A stretch of DNA of 64,000 nucleotides from Candidatus Accumulibacter affinis (GCA_016713625.1 JADJOT010000009.1:682001-746000), one strand, 5' to 3'; shown: positions 1 to 10,821, counted from the first letter of the stretch. The notes: a model not told the origin generated them from the sequence alone. A program made the numbers and translations.

Positions 1-1420
1 CGTTCTCACGCACGCTGCGGATGATCACATCGAGCTCGATATCCGGCGCTTCCAGCACCTGCTTGATCGCCTGTCGCGCTCCCTCGTGGGCCTGCAAGAA
101 ACGAGCCTCATCGCGCATCTCGTGGGTCAATGTCTGGTCGATCACATTGGCAAGATAGCCAACGTGTGCTGTTAGATCCGGGTAGCGCCAAGCGGGAAGA
201 GCATCGTCGTAGGCGCTGAAGTGGAAGTTGTATGCAACCCCATCCCCAGCTTTCACCGTTTCGCCGAAGTTGTAGCGGTCGCCATAGCGTTGCATCAACG
301 GTTTCGAGAAACGTTCCAGAACCCGGTCGTAATCGGCACGGTTATATGTGCTGTGGGTGATAGTGGCCGATACCGGCAGGATGATCGGTGCCGGCAACAC
401 GCCATCACGGCGCAATACGTCATTGATCAGAAAGCGCGAAATCCGCCCGTTGCCGTCCGCCATCGGATGCACGTAGACGAAGCCGAAAGAGGCGACTGCC
501 GCGCGTACCAGAGCCGCAGTCCCGGTTGTGCGGCCAAGGAAGGATGACAGTCCACGCAGCAACGCCTCGGTCTTGTCCCAGTGTGGTCCGATGTAATCGA
601 CCACCTGTTGGTAGCGCGCAGTGTGGCCGACGAATACTGGTGATTTGCGTAAGCCGTAGCGCAACGCTGCTTCACCGAGGATGTCGCGTTGTAGGGTGGA
701 TAACGTCTCCAGCGCGAACGCGTCAGCATGTTGACCGCATTCGGCTTCCATTACCGCGGCAAAGCGACGAATACGGTCTTCCTGGTCCTGCTCATGCTCG
801 ATCAGAAAGCTTGCGCGGCTTTCCTTCACGGTCAGCCAGACCGTGCTGCGCAGAATGAGGTCAATGCCGTAGTCCGCCTCTAGCTCGGCCAATTTCGCCG
901 CCACGTCGTAAGCTTCCGCCTGGAGCACTTCGTCGGTGCGCCTGATGACCGGACAGAAATCGCGCGTACCAGGCAGGTTATCGCGCACTCGCCAACGCTG
1001 GATGTTGATTGGAGCCCCAGTCAGGAAGCTTTCTGAATCGAGTGCGTCTACATAATTGCCTTGAGTGACGCCGGCAAAAGCAAGCGGTTCAGGCATCAGC
1101 CATTCGTAGAAAAAACCAGCGCGCCGCGCATAGGCACCGGTCGGCTCATTACTGATCCATTGTTCGAGCTCGGCTCCCGCTTCTGGTAGCTGGTAAAGTC
1201 GGACCAGGAACTCCAGATGCACGCCTTCATGCTTGAATGCAAAGGTCAGGTGTTCCCTGAGGGTCGGTCTTGGGCGGTAGTTCTCCGGGTAGACCTCTCG
1301 ACGGATGCCATCATGCATTGAAGTCGAGCGAGAGCGGCCGATCTCACTTTGCACCGTGAACGGATGCACCGGGTGTACTCCGTAGGTGTGGGACAGCCAT
1401 TGATATCCGATTCGTGCCAT
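1..1420 (-). CDS. Fic family protein (C-terminus cut by window edge)
   Basis: Fic-domain protein, likely an AMP-transferase (AMPylator) or related nucleotidyl/phosphotransferase that modifies a protein hydroxyl. The reading frame is open for 473 codons and runs off the left edge. The Fic core motif HPMADGNGR lies at about residues 318-326 and matches the family consensus HPFx(D/E)GN(G/K)R, so the catalytic His and the phosphate-binding loop are present. The roughly 300 preceding residues would hold the Fic N-terminal and helical regions. An in-frame TAA four codons upstream fixes this ATG as the first possible one; no clear ribosome binding site is seen. The inhibitory (S/T)xxxE(G/N) helix was not identified. 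The gene stands alone, and no antitoxin partner is visible downstream because the window ends. The substrate cannot be told from sequence. Confidence 0.85.
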   Translation of the reverse strand, partial: MARIGYQWLSHTYGVHPVHPFTVQSEIGRSRSTSMHDGIRREVYPENYRPRPTLREHLTFAFKHEGVHLEFLVRLYQLPEAGAELEQWISNEPTGAYARRAGFFYEWLMPEPLAFAGVTQGNYVDALDSESFLTGAPINIQRWRVRDNLPGTRDFCPVIRRTDEVLQAEAYDVAAKLAELEADYGIDLILRSTVWLTVKESRASFLIEHEQDQEDRIRRFAAVMEAECGQHADAFALETLSTLQRDILGEAALRYGLRKSPVFVGHTARYQQVVDYIGPHWDKTEALLRGLSSFLGRTTGTAALVRAAVASFGFVYVHPMADGNGRISRFLINDVLRRDGVLPAPIILPVSATITHSTYNRADYDRVLERFSKPLMQRYGDRYNFGETVKAGDGVAYNFHFSAYDDALPAWRYPDLTAHVGYLANVIDQTLTHEMRDEARFLQAHEGARQAIKQVLEAPDIELDVIIRSVREN

Positions 1421-1641
1421 GATTTTCGATTAGCGGCCTGTGAAAACGCTTAAATTCTAGTCTTGTTTTGAAAAAATGATTATGTGGCTATGCGCCGGCC
1501 AAAAGTTTGATCGTTATGGCATTGGCTATCAGGATTAGACGTTCACCAAGGAAATGCCATGACGCATGCCATTGATGATACAAGCAAAATGATTGAAGCC
1601 TTACTCACATCTTTTTAATATGAATAGGTTGTGTAGGTGGC

Positions 1642-3207
1642 CTACTCCCACTCGATCGTCGCCGGTGGCTTTCCCGAGATGTCGTAGACGACGCGGTTGA
1701 TTCCACGCACCTCGTTGATGATCCGGTTGGACACCTTGCCGAGCAGGCTGTGCGGCAGCTCTGCCCAGTGGGCGGTCATGAAATCCTGGGTTTCGACGGC
1801 GCGCAGGGCGACGACGTATTCGTAGGTCCGGCCATCGCCCATGACGCCTACCGACCTGACCGGCAGGAACACTGCGAAGGCCTGGCTGGTCTTCTCGTAC
1901 CAGCCGGCAGCGCGCAGCTCGTCGATGAATATGGCGTCGGCGCGACGCAACAGGTCGGTGAATTCGGGTCTGACTTCGCCGAGAATCCGCACTCCCAGGC
2001 CGGGGCCGGGGAAGGGGTGGCGATAAACCATGTCATGCGGCAGGCCGAGGGCGACACCGAGCTCGCGTACTTCATCCTTGAACAGCTCGCGCAAGGGTTC
2101 GAGCAATTTGAGGTTGAGGTGTTCGGGCAGGCCGCCGACGTTGTGATGGCTCTTGATGGTGTGCGCCTTCCTGGTTTTCGCTCCGGCCGATTCGATCACG
2201 TCGGGGTAGATCGTTCCCTGCGCCAGCCAGCGGGCGTTGGCGAGCTTGCCGGCTTCGCTCTGGAAAACCTCGACAAACTCGCGGCCGATGATCTTGCGTT
2301 TCTGTTCGGGATCGACCACTCCCTGCAGGTGACCGATGAACTGCGCCGTCGCGTCCACGTGCACCACCTTGACGCCGAGGTTGCGGGCAAAGGTCTGCAT
2401 CACCTGGTCGGCTTCATTGAGGCGCAGCAGGCCGTTGTCGACGAAAACGCAGGTCAGCTGTTCGCCGATCGCGCGCTGAATCAGCGCCGCTGCTACCGAG
2501 GAATCGACGCCGCCCGACAGGCCGAGGATCACCTCTTCGTCGCCGACCTGGGAACGAATCCTGGCGACTGCTTCGGCGACGTAGTCGGGCATGTTCCAGT
2601 CGTGCCCACAACCGCAGATGTCGCGTACGAAGCGGCCAATGATTTCCTTGCCCTTGAGCGTGTGGGTGACCTCGGGATGGAACTGCACGGCGTAGAAGCG
2701 GCGTGTTTCGTCAGCCATCGCGGCGATTGGCGTCGATTCGTTGCTGCCGATGAGCTGGAAACCCGGCGGCAGTTCGCTGACCTTGTCGCCATGGCTCATC
2801 CAGACATCGAGCAGCCCATGCCCCTGATCATTGCGGCGATCCTCGATGCCCTTGAACAGTGCCGAGTGGCCGCGAGCGCGCATTTCGGCATAACCGAATT
2901 CTCGCCGGCTCGAGCTTTCGACCTTGCCGCCCAACTGCGCAGCCATCGTCTGCATGCCGTAGCAGATGCCGAGGACCGGCACACCAAGCTCGAAAATGAC
3001 TTGCGGCGCCTTGAAGTCGGCGACCTCATAGACCGAATTCGGACCTCCGGAGAGGATAATGCCCTGCGCCTGGAAGTCGCGGATGAACTGCTCGCTGACG
3101 TCGTAGGGATGCAGTTCGCAATACACCTGTTGCTCGCGGACGCGGCGAGCAATTAGCTGCGCGACCTGCGAGCCAAAGTCGAGGATCAGGATCTTTTGAT
3201 GGGACAT
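1642..3207 (-). CDS. guaA: GMP synthase (glutamine-hydrolysing)
   Basis: Last step of GMP synthesis: XMP + ATP + glutamine gives GMP in the cytosol. The 521-residue protein has the usual GuaA architecture. The N-terminal class I glutamine amidotransferase carries the nucleophile in GICYGMQ (Cys82) and the HPEVTH histidine/glutamate near residue 178. The ATP pyrophosphatase P-loop SGGVDSS lies near residues 231-237. The C-terminal dimerisation domain ends in PPATIEWE, the normal terminus of the family. It lies 58 bp downstream of guaB on the same strand, the classic guaBA operon. Length and all motifs are intact. Confidence 0.98.
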   Translation of the reverse strand: MSHQKILILDFGSQVAQLIARRVREQQVYCELHPYDVSEQFIRDFQAQGIILSGGPNSVYEVADFKAPQVIFELGVPVLGICYGMQTMAAQLGGKVESSSRREFGYAEMRARGHSALFKGIEDRRNDQGHGLLDVWMSHGDKVSELPPGFQLIGSNESTPIAAMADETRRFYAVQFHPEVTHTLKGKEIIGRFVRDICGCGHDWNMPDYVAEAVARIRSQVGDEEVILGLSGGVDSSVAAALIQRAIGEQLTCVFVDNGLLRLNEADQVMQTFARNLGVKVVHVDATAQFIGHLQGVVDPEQKRKIIGREFVEVFQSEAGKLANARWLAQGTIYPDVIESAGAKTRKAHTIKSHHNVGGLPEHLNLKLLEPLRELFKDEVRELGVALGLPHDMVYRHPFPGPGLGVRILGEVRPEFTDLLRRADAIFIDELRAAGWYEKTSQAFAVFLPVRSVGVMGDGRTYEYVVALRAVETQDFMTAHWAELPHSLLGKVSNRIINEVRGINRVVYDISGKPPATIEWE

Positions 3208-3265
3208 GGGGGGGCCTCAAATGACACGGGCGGCCTGCCGCCGCCCGCTGATCGTCGATCGCTGC

Positions 3266-4726
<1,461 letters not shown>

Positions 4727-4754
4727 GGCCTTTGATCCGAGGTCACAAAAACGT

Positions 4755-4783
4755 ATTATACAGCTTGCCTTCCTACCGCTGAA
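4755..4783 (-). promoter_or_regulatory. Probable sigma-70 promoter of guaBA
   Basis: On the minus strand a perfect TATAAT (4755-4760) is preceded, after 17 bp, by TTCAGC (4778-4783), a weak -35. It lies about 30 bp upstream of the guaB start and overlaps the first codon of the divergent gene. It was recognised by eye and no PurR-type operator was identified. Confidence 0.5.
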
Positions 4784-5232
4784 TGACCATGAAGCCCTTT
4801 GCCCTGACTGCTCTCAGCCTGCTCTTTGCCTGTGCCGCGCAAGCCCAGATCTATCAATGGCAGGATGAAAACAACCGCACCGTCCTCTCCGACCTGCCGC
4901 CGACCGGCAAGGTCCGGCAGCAACGCATGATCGAGACGGAAGCGCAGCCCGCCGAGGGCGACGCCGGCAAGACGCAGGCGGACCGTGAGATGGAGTTTCG
5001 CAAGCGTCAGAGGGCGTCGCAAGAGAATGCCGAGAGAGCCGAGAAGGAACAGCGCGCGCGCGCGCAGAAACAGGAAAACTGCGACACCGCACGGCGCAAT
5101 CTGCAGGTCATGGAGTCTGGCGACCGTCTGGTGATGTATGACGACAAGGGCGAACGCTACTTTCTGGATGACACGCAGCGGGCGCAGGAGATCGCGAAAG
5201 CTCGTCAGGTGGTGCAGGTGAACTGCCACTAA
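4783..5232 (+). CDS. DUF4124 domain periplasmic protein
   Basis: A 149-residue protein with a signal peptide (MKPFALTALSLLFACAAQA) followed directly by the DUF4124 signature QIYQWQDENNRTVLSDLPP, common in secreted proteins of beta- and gammaproteobacteria. The middle (about residues 65-105) is strongly charged, rich in Arg/Lys/Glu/Gln, and probably a helix or coiled coil. A later ATG two codons in is an equally good start and leaves a cleaner signal peptide. Its function is unknown. It is divergent from guaB and convergent with rnfH, so it is probably a single-gene unit. Confidence 0.8.
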   Translation: MTMKPFALTALSLLFACAAQAQIYQWQDENNRTVLSDLPPTGKVRQQRMIETEAQPAEGDAGKTQADREMEFRKRQRASQENAERAEKEQRARAQKQENCDTARRNLQVMESGDRLVMYDDKGERYFLDDTQRAQEIAKARQVVQVNCH

Positions 5233-5238
5233 GCGCGG

Positions 5239-5559
5239 CTACTCACCCTCGCTGTCACCGGCGCCTTTCTTCATGACCTTGCCATCGGCGGCCCGCTGCT
5301 TGCGCACCTCCTTGGGATCGGCAATCAAGGGCCGGTAGATCTCGACGCGATCACGATCACGCAGGACCGCGTCGGGCTTGGTCAGCTTCGCGAAAATGCC
5401 GATCTTGTTCTTCGTGAGGTCAATTTCGGGATGTTTCTGCAACAGCCCGGAGGCGTCTATCGCCTGTCGCACGCTGCTTCCCGCTGGTAGCTGCAAGGTG
5501 ACCAGCTGCTGTTTCGCCGGCAAGGCGTAAACCACCTCGATATGCAGCATCTCAGCCAT
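5239..5559 (-). CDS. rnfH: RnfH family ubiquitin-like protein
   Basis: Small (106 residues) UPF0125/RnfH protein with a beta-grasp fold. The N-terminus MAEMLHIEVVYALP, the central KNKIGIFAKL and the RVEIYRPL-DPKEVRKQRA end are typical of the family. The role is unclear; it is named for clustering with rnf genes in some bacteria. The ATG at 5559 was chosen because the family starts at this point; it overlaps the ratA stop codon by 8 bp, which suggests translational coupling. The C-terminal tail KKGAGDSEGE is low complexity. Confidence 0.88.
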   Translation of the reverse strand: MAEMLHIEVVYALPAKQQLVTLQLPAGSSVRQAIDASGLLQKHPEIDLTKNKIGIFAKLTKPDAVLRDRDRVEIYRPLIADPKEVRKQRAADGKVMKKGAGDSEGE

Positions 5560-5989
5560 TTGGCACCCCATGCACCTCGTTCGCACGCCGCACGAAGGCA
5601 TCAACGAAGCTGTTGGCGATCTGGCTGAAGACGGGGCCGATGACCTTTTCAAACATCTTGCTGGAAAACTCGTAGGAAAGCTGAAATTCGATCTTGCAGG
5701 CCTGCGCACTCAGCGGTTTGAAACGCCACAAACCCTCGAGCCGACGAAATGGGCCATCAACCAGCCTGATTTTCATCGAGGATGGCGACTCCTTTTCGTT
5801 CTCGGTGGTGAAGTGCGACTTGACGTTGCGGTAGTTGATGTGCAGGGTGGCCACCGTCTTCGTGTCGTCGCGAAATTCGCAGCGGGTCAGACTGCACCAC
5901 GGAAGGAATTGCGGATAGTCCTCGACGCGGTCGACGAGGTCGAACATCTGTTGCGATGAGCGCTCGATCAACACCGATTTCCTGACCAT
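5552..5989 (-). CDS. ratA: RatA family START-like protein
   Basis: Polyketide cyclase/START fold protein of 145 residues, the family of E. coli RatA (reported to bind 50S ribosomal subunits) and yeast Coq10 (ubiquinone binding). VRKSVLIERSSQQMFDLV at the start, the YPQFLPWC motif and the C-terminal VFSQIANSFVDAFVRRA are diagnostic. The second of two close ATGs is preferred because AGAGGA sits at proper spacing before it. The ratA-rnfH pair divergent from smpB is a conserved proteobacterial arrangement, which supports the assignment. Confidence 0.9.
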   Translation of the reverse strand: MVRKSVLIERSSQQMFDLVDRVEDYPQFLPWCSLTRCEFRDDTKTVATLHINYRNVKSHFTTENEKESPSSMKIRLVDGPFRRLEGLWRFKPLSAQACKIEFQLSYEFSSKMFEKVIGPVFSQIANSFVDAFVRRANEVHGVPNG

Positions 5990-6072
5990 GGCCATCCTCT
6001 GCCAGACCTCGTGAATCCTGTAGAATCGTGGATTCTAGCACTCCCGAACGCTGACCAGCCGAGAACAGTACC

Positions 6073-6519
6073 ATGAGCATCGTCGCCAACAAGAAGGCCT
6101 TTCATGATTACTTCATAGAGGAGAAGCTCGAGGCCGGGATCGCGCTGGAGGGCTGGGAGGTGAAAGCAATCCGTGCCGGCCGGGCGAATATCAAGGAATC
6201 CTATGTCGTCATCCGTAAGGGCGAAGTATTCCTTTTCGGGATGCACATCACGCCCTTGCTGTCGGCGTCGTCGCATGTCAAACCGGATCCGGTACGTACG
6301 CGCAAGCTGCTGCTGCACAGTCGACAGATCAGCAAGCTGATCGGTCAGGTCGAACGGGCCGGCTACACCCTCTTGCCAGTGGACCTGCATTTCCAGCGTG
6401 GCCGCATCAAGGTCGAGATCGGCCTGGCCAAGGGCAAGAAGCAGCACGACAAACGCGAAGCCGAGAAAGAACGCGACTGGGTGCGGGAGAAGGCGCGGCT
6501 GATGCGGGTCAAGGTCTAG
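6073..6519 (+). CDS. smpB: SsrA-binding protein SmpB
   Basis: A 148-residue RNA-binding protein that delivers tmRNA to stalled ribosomes for trans-translation. The start MSIVANKKAFHDYFIEE, the core ALEGWEVKAIRAG and the basic C-terminal tail DKREAEKERDWVREKARLMR are family hallmarks; the tail mimics mRNA in the A site. It is full length, with no anomalies, and divergent from ratA. The tmRNA gene itself (ssrA) was not seen in this window. Confidence 0.97.
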   Translation: MSIVANKKAFHDYFIEEKLEAGIALEGWEVKAIRAGRANIKESYVVIRKGEVFLFGMHITPLLSASSHVKPDPVRTRKLLLHSRQISKLIGQVERAGYTLLPVDLHFQRGRIKVEIGLAKGKKQHDKREAEKERDWVREKARLMRVKV

Positions 6520-6650
6520 GCGGCACCGCGCGGCAGCCTGCCGCAGGGGGGTAATCAATCAACGGTTGCCATGGATCAATGAAGTTGTTGTAATGTACGC
6601 CGCAATTGGTCTTGTTGCTTTGCCTACCACTGCCAGAACAGGAGCCCGTC

Positions 6651-7433
6651 ATGGAAGAAACAGGCAATCGCCACTACCCGGAAAAACCAGCCAGGGTGTA
6701 CCTCTTCGGGACCTGTCTGATCGACCTTTTCTGTCCGGAGGCCGGCATGGATGCCGTCCGCCTGCTCGAACGCGAAGGCATCGAGGTACATTTTCCTGCC
6801 GACCAGACCTGTTGCGGGCAACCTGCGCACAGTAGCGGCTTTCCCGAACAGACCCGCGCGGTGGCGCTGTCGCAGTTGCGCCTGTTTCCCCAAGCGTGGC
6901 CGGTGATCGTGCCTTCCGGTTCCTGCGCCGGCATGATGCGTCACCACTATCCGAAGATTTTCGCCGACGATCCGCAGTTGCTGGCCGAGGCCAAAGCACT
7001 CGCCGAGCGGGTATTCGAACTCTCCGAGTTCCTTCTCGAAGTGGCCCGGGTGCGGCTTACCGACCAGGGTGCGCCGGCGCGGGTGGCGCTGCATACCTCC
7101 TGCGCTGCGCGTCGCGAGATGGGCACGCACCTGCATGTACGCACGCTGCTTGGCCAGTTGCCCGGCGTTGAAGTCGCCATGCACTCGCACGAATCGGAGT
7201 GTTGCGGCTTTGGCGGCACTTTTTCGCTGAAGCATCCGGCGATCTCGTCGGCAATGGCCAGCGACAAGGTCGAGGCGCTGCAGGAGACCGGGGCGCAGAC
7301 CTTCCTGTCGGCCGACTGTGGGTGCATGCTCAACCTCAACCATACCTTGCAGAAGCGGGGTGATGGCTTTCAGGGCCAGCATCTGGCGTCTTTTCTGTGG
7401 CAGCGTACGGCTACGGACGGAGGGCAGTCATGA
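6651..7433 (+). CDS. lutA: (Fe-S)-binding protein LutA/YkgE
   Basis: 260-residue subunit of the LutABC L-lactate oxidising complex. Two CCG-type cysteine-rich domains are visible: CCGQPAHSSG near residue 47 with CAGMMRHHYP, and ECCGFGGTFSLK near residue 183. These cysteines ligate a non-cubane Fe-S cluster in heterodisulfide-reductase-like proteins. The chosen ATG has ACAGGAG seven bases upstream; an earlier in-frame ATG lacks a ribosome binding site. The stop overlaps the next gene's ATG (ATGA), so lutA, lutC and lutB form one translationally coupled operon. Confidence 0.93.
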   Translation: MEETGNRHYPEKPARVYLFGTCLIDLFCPEAGMDAVRLLEREGIEVHFPADQTCCGQPAHSSGFPEQTRAVALSQLRLFPQAWPVIVPSGSCAGMMRHHYPKIFADDPQLLAEAKALAERVFELSEFLLEVARVRLTDQGAPARVALHTSCAARREMGTHLHVRTLLGQLPGVEVAMHSHESECCGFGGTFSLKHPAISSAMASDKVEALQETGAQTFLSADCGCMLNLNHTLQKRGDGFQGQHLASFLWQRTATDGGQS

Positions 7434-8092
7434 GCGCCCGTGAAAACATCCTGCAACGCCTGCGTGCCGCGCCGCAGGGAACGCCACCGCTACCGCCCGA
7501 CGTGCCGGCCTTTTATGCGGCAAACGCCGGCGCCGTCGGCAACCGCGCCTCGCGAATCGAACTGTTCTGCGAGAAGATGGCTTTCTGGCACGGCGAGGTC
7601 GTGCGGGTCACGCGCGACGGCTGGCCGCAGAAGCTTGGCGAGCTGTGCAAGGCGAAGGGCGTTTGTTCGCTGCTCCACAGCGAGCAGCACGCGGCGGCGC
7701 TGCGGGCTACCGGGATGGCGGGCCTGAGACCCTATGATCGACCCATCGACGGATGGAAGAAGGAACTGTTCGAAGACACCGACGCCAGCCTGACCTCGAC
7801 GCGTGGCGGCATCGCCGAGACCGGTACGCTGATCCTCTGGCCGGATGCCAACGAACCGCGTCTGATGTCGCTGGTGCCACCGATCCATTTTGCGCTGCTG
7901 GAGGCTGACCGGCTCTATGACAACCTGTTCGCAGCGATGAGCGGGCAGGGCTGGAGCGGCAGCATGCCGACCAACGCCCTGCTCGTTTCGGGCCCGTCGA
8001 AGACCGCCGACATCCAGGTGACGCTGGCCTATGGCGCGCATGGCCCGAAAGAGTTGATCGTCCTGTTGATCGATGCGGAGGAAAAACCATGA
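7430..8092 (+). CDS. lutC: LutC/YkgG family lactate utilisation protein
   Basis: 220-residue LUD-domain protein, third component of the LutABC system. The start MSARENILQRLR and the C-terminal motif SGPSKTADIQVTLAYGAHGP are characteristic of LutC. It has no Fe-S motif, as expected. Both ends overlap neighbouring genes by ATGA, so the cistron order here is A-C-B rather than the Bacillus order A-B-C. Confidence 0.92.
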   Translation: MSARENILQRLRAAPQGTPPLPPDVPAFYAANAGAVGNRASRIELFCEKMAFWHGEVVRVTRDGWPQKLGELCKAKGVCSLLHSEQHAAALRATGMAGLRPYDRPIDGWKKELFEDTDASLTSTRGGIAETGTLILWPDANEPRLMSLVPPIHFALLEADRLYDNLFAAMSGQGWSGSMPTNALLVSGPSKTADIQVTLAYGAHGPKELIVLLIDAEEKP

Positions 8093-9528
8093 ACGCACAA
8101 CAGCTGCAGTTCGTCCCGGCCAGCGAGTTCAAGCAGCGTGCCGCGGTGGCGGTCTCCGACGCGCACCTGCGCAGCAGCTTTCGCGGTGCGATGGATTTCC
8201 TGATCGGCAAGCGCGCGGCGCAATTCCCCGATCCCGTCCTGCTCGAACGGCAGCGTGGGCTGGCCGAACACATCCGCAAATACAGCCTGGCGCGGCTGCC
8301 AGAGCTGCTCGAACAACTCGAGCGCAAGCTCACCGAGAACGGTGTTCACGTCCACTGGGCCGAGAATCCGGAACAGGCCAACCGGATCATCATCGACATC
8401 GCGCGCAGCCACTCGACGAAACTGATGGTCAAGGGCAAGTCGATGGTCAGTGAAGAGGTCGAGCTCAATCACGCCATGGCCGACGCCGGCATCGAGGCGC
8501 TCGAGAGCGACATGGGCGAGTACATCGTTCAACTGGACGGTGAGAAGCCCTCGCACATCATCATGCCGGCGATTCACAAGACCAAGCAGGAGATCGCCCG
8601 GCTGTTCGCCGCGAAGGTGCCGGGTGTCAGCTACACCGAATCGGTCGATGAACTGATCGGCATCGGCCGCGCCGTGCTGCGCGAGAAATTCATGACTGCC
8701 GAGGTTGGCCTGTCGGGTGTGAACTTCGCCGTCGCCGAAACCGGCACCCTGTGCCTGGTCGAGAACGAGGGCAATGGCCGCATGTGTACCACGGTGCCCG
8801 ACGTGCATATCGCGATCACCGGCATCGAAAAGGTCGTCGAAAAGCTCGAACATGTGCCGCCGCTGCTCGGTCTGCTGACCCGCTCGGCGACCGGGCAGGC
8901 GATCACCACCTATTTCAACATGATCAGCGGCCCGCGCAAGCCGGGTGAGAAGGATGGCCCTCGCGAAATGCACCTGGTGCTGGTCGACAATGGCCGCAGC
9001 CAGGCCTACGCCGACGAGCAGCTACGTTCGACGCTGCAGTGCATCCGCTGTGGTGCCTGCATGAACCACTGCCCGGTATACACCCGCATCGGTGGCCACG
9101 CGTACGGAACGACCTATCCCGGTCCGATCGGTGCGATCATCTCGCCACATCTGCTGGGACTGGCGGCGACGCATGTTCTGCCGACGGCTTCCAGCCTCTG
9201 CGGTGCCTGCGGCGAGGTCTGCCCGGTGCGCATCCCGATTCCCGACCTGCTGGTTCGCTTACGTGGCGAGGCCCAGCATGACGCGCGCCCGGGCCACGCG
9301 CCACTGCTCGGACAGGGCGCAGCGAAGAGCGGCCTGGTGGATGCCGTCTGGTCGGGCTGGGCGGCGATGTACACCCGCCCGGCGCTGTATCGCGCCTTTG
9401 GCTGGCTGGCAACGCGTTTCCGGGCGCTGACGCCACCGCTGCAGTCCGGGTGGACGGTCGGCCGCACGCCGCTGAAGCCGGCGAAGCGGACGCTGCACGA
9501 GCGGATGGCGGCGCGAAGAGTGCGGTGA
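8089..9528 (+). CDS. lutB: LutB/YkgF iron-sulfur lactate utilisation protein
   Basis: 479-residue LUD-domain ferredoxin-like protein that carries electrons in L-lactate to pyruvate oxidation. The LUD domain spans about residues 70-300 (VKGKSMVSEE, ETGTLCLVENEGN). Two 4Fe-4S motifs follow: CIRCGACMNHCP near 315 and CGACGEVCPVRIP near 373. The C-terminal DUF3390-like tail is present. No lactate permease or lutR regulator is seen beside the operon. Confidence 0.95.
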   Translation: MNAQQLQFVPASEFKQRAAVAVSDAHLRSSFRGAMDFLIGKRAAQFPDPVLLERQRGLAEHIRKYSLARLPELLEQLERKLTENGVHVHWAENPEQANRIIIDIARSHSTKLMVKGKSMVSEEVELNHAMADAGIEALESDMGEYIVQLDGEKPSHIIMPAIHKTKQEIARLFAAKVPGVSYTESVDELIGIGRAVLREKFMTAEVGLSGVNFAVAETGTLCLVENEGNGRMCTTVPDVHIAITGIEKVVEKLEHVPPLLGLLTRSATGQAITTYFNMISGPRKPGEKDGPREMHLVLVDNGRSQAYADEQLRSTLQCIRCGACMNHCPVYTRIGGHAYGTTYPGPIGAIISPHLLGLAATHVLPTASSLCGACGEVCPVRIPIPDLLVRLRGEAQHDARPGHAPLLGQGAAKSGLVDAVWSGWAAMYTRPALYRAFGWLATRFRALTPPLQSGWTVGRTPLKPAKRTLHERMAARRVR

Positions 9529-9607
9529 AGGAGGCGCCGTGCGGCGATCGAACTCGACAGCTTCAGGATTACAAGCTTGGAGAATACACAATGACCTCAC
9601 AAGTGGA

Positions 9608-9787
9608 AACTTTGCTGGACCGCTGTTAACAATTGATGATCATCGAGTGGACTACGGCGAGCAGCGCATGATCGGCATCGGCCTCCTGGGTTGCCTGGTG
9701 GTGTTGATCGTCCATGTGGAATCCGATGAGGCAATCCGCATCATTTGTCTCGTGGGTGCACAGTGCTCAGTTGCCAACACCCGCTGA
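9608..9787 (+). pseudogene. BrnT-like toxin remnant
   Basis: Between lutB and the hydrolase (about 410 bp without an intact gene) the + strand encodes GPLLTIDDHRVDYGEQRMI, then GLLGCLVVLIVHVE and IRII. This resembles the middle of BrnT (DUF497) ribonuclease toxins, whose consensus includes DYGEERF, GLL.GRVVVVV and RIISARKA. The N-terminal beta strand with the FEWDxxKxxxNxxKH motif is missing, and the frame departs from the family right after RIIC. No BrnA antitoxin follows. It is most likely a decayed toxin fragment; the match was made by eye. Confidence 0.5.
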
Positions 9788-9941
9788 AGTTTCCGACCGC
9801 CAAACCGCTCGACTTTGCGAGTCGCGAAAGCGAACTGCAGGGCAAGGCGAATCCCTTCGCGGCGAAGTGGAAGCTGATCCAGTTGCTGCCAACTGCCTTC
9901 GCGTCGTCTGTGCTTGCCCGCGCCGGGTCTGCTGGCCCGGG

Positions 9942-10814
9942 TCAGCCCGCCGTAATCAGCAGGAAGTCGATCGCCTGCCGCCACCAGGCGTCGTCGAGCC
10001 GGTCGAACCAGTCGTTGTGGTCGGCGGCCTTGATCACCGCCAGCTGCCTGGGTTCGGCCAGCGATTCATAGAGTGCCCTGCCGAAGCGCGCCGGCACGAT
10101 CCGGTCTTCCTCGGCGACGACCACCAGCACCGGTCGGCCGATGGCCGCCAGATGGGCGACGCTGTCGTAGCGGTCGCGCAACAGCCACTTCACGGGTAGC
10201 ATTGGGTAATGGTGGCTGGCGACGTGTTCGAGCCGGTCCCATGGTGTGAACAGCAGCAGGCCGGCGATCGCTGCGCGCTGGCCGACACTGGCTGCTGCCG
10301 CGACACCGGCGCCCAGTGATTCGCCGATGATCAGCAGCGGCTCGCCGTAGCGGGAATGCGCGAGGGCAATGGTCTGTGCGGCGTCGGCGACCAGACTCTT
10401 CTCGCCAAGTTCGCCGGGACGTGGCCCGTAAGCGGGATACTCGGCGAGGATGACGCGCAGACCCAGCCGGGTGAGTTGGTTGGCGTAGAAGTCGCGATGG
10501 CCTGCGTGTCCGGCATTGCCGTGGAAAACGATGGCCGTGGCGCGTGCCGGGCCGTTCGGTTCGGCGAGCAGGCCGCGGAAATCCTCGGCGGTCGGCCAGG
10601 GCGAAAGCCCGCCCGAAGTCATTTCGCCGACGCCGGCCCGCTCCGGGTAGTAGAGAAGATTATCCTGGAACATGCTGATTCCAATGAGTTCAAGAAGATA
10701 AAACCCGAGCACGCCGAGCAGCGCGAGCTTCAGCAGCCGCTGGACGCGGGAAGTGCGCGGCGAGCGGGCGGAAATGGTTCTGCTCAGGCGGGACGGCAAG
10801 TGGGGGATCGACAC
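9942..10814 (-). CDS. Alpha/beta hydrolase, Bem46-like, membrane-anchored
   Basis: Serine hydrolase of about 290 residues. One N-terminal membrane segment (LALLGVLGFYLLELIGI) is followed by the Bem46-type sequence NLLYYPERA, an oxyanion region FHGNAGH, the nucleophile elbow GESLGAG, the acid in VVVAEEDRIVP and the histidine in KAADHNDWF. The catalytic triad is therefore complete. No ATG lies in the region after the upstream gene; the GTG eight bases downstream of the clpX-like stop is proposed as start, without a good ribosome binding site. Probably cotranscribed with the clpX-like gene. Substrate unknown. Confidence 0.8.
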   Translation of the reverse strand: MSIPHLPSRLSRTISARSPRTSRVQRLLKLALLGVLGFYLLELIGISMFQDNLLYYPERAGVGEMTSGGLSPWPTAEDFRGLLAEPNGPARATAIVFHGNAGHAGHRDFYANQLTRLGLRVILAEYPAYGPRPGELGEKSLVADAAQTIALAHSRYGEPLLIIGESLGAGVAAAASVGQRAAIAGLLLFTPWDRLEHVASHHYPMLPVKWLLRDRYDSVAHLAAIGRPVLVVVAEEDRIVPARFGRALYESLAEPRQLAVIKAADHNDWFDRLDDAWWRQAIDFLLITAG

Positions 10815-10821
10815 GCTGCGG

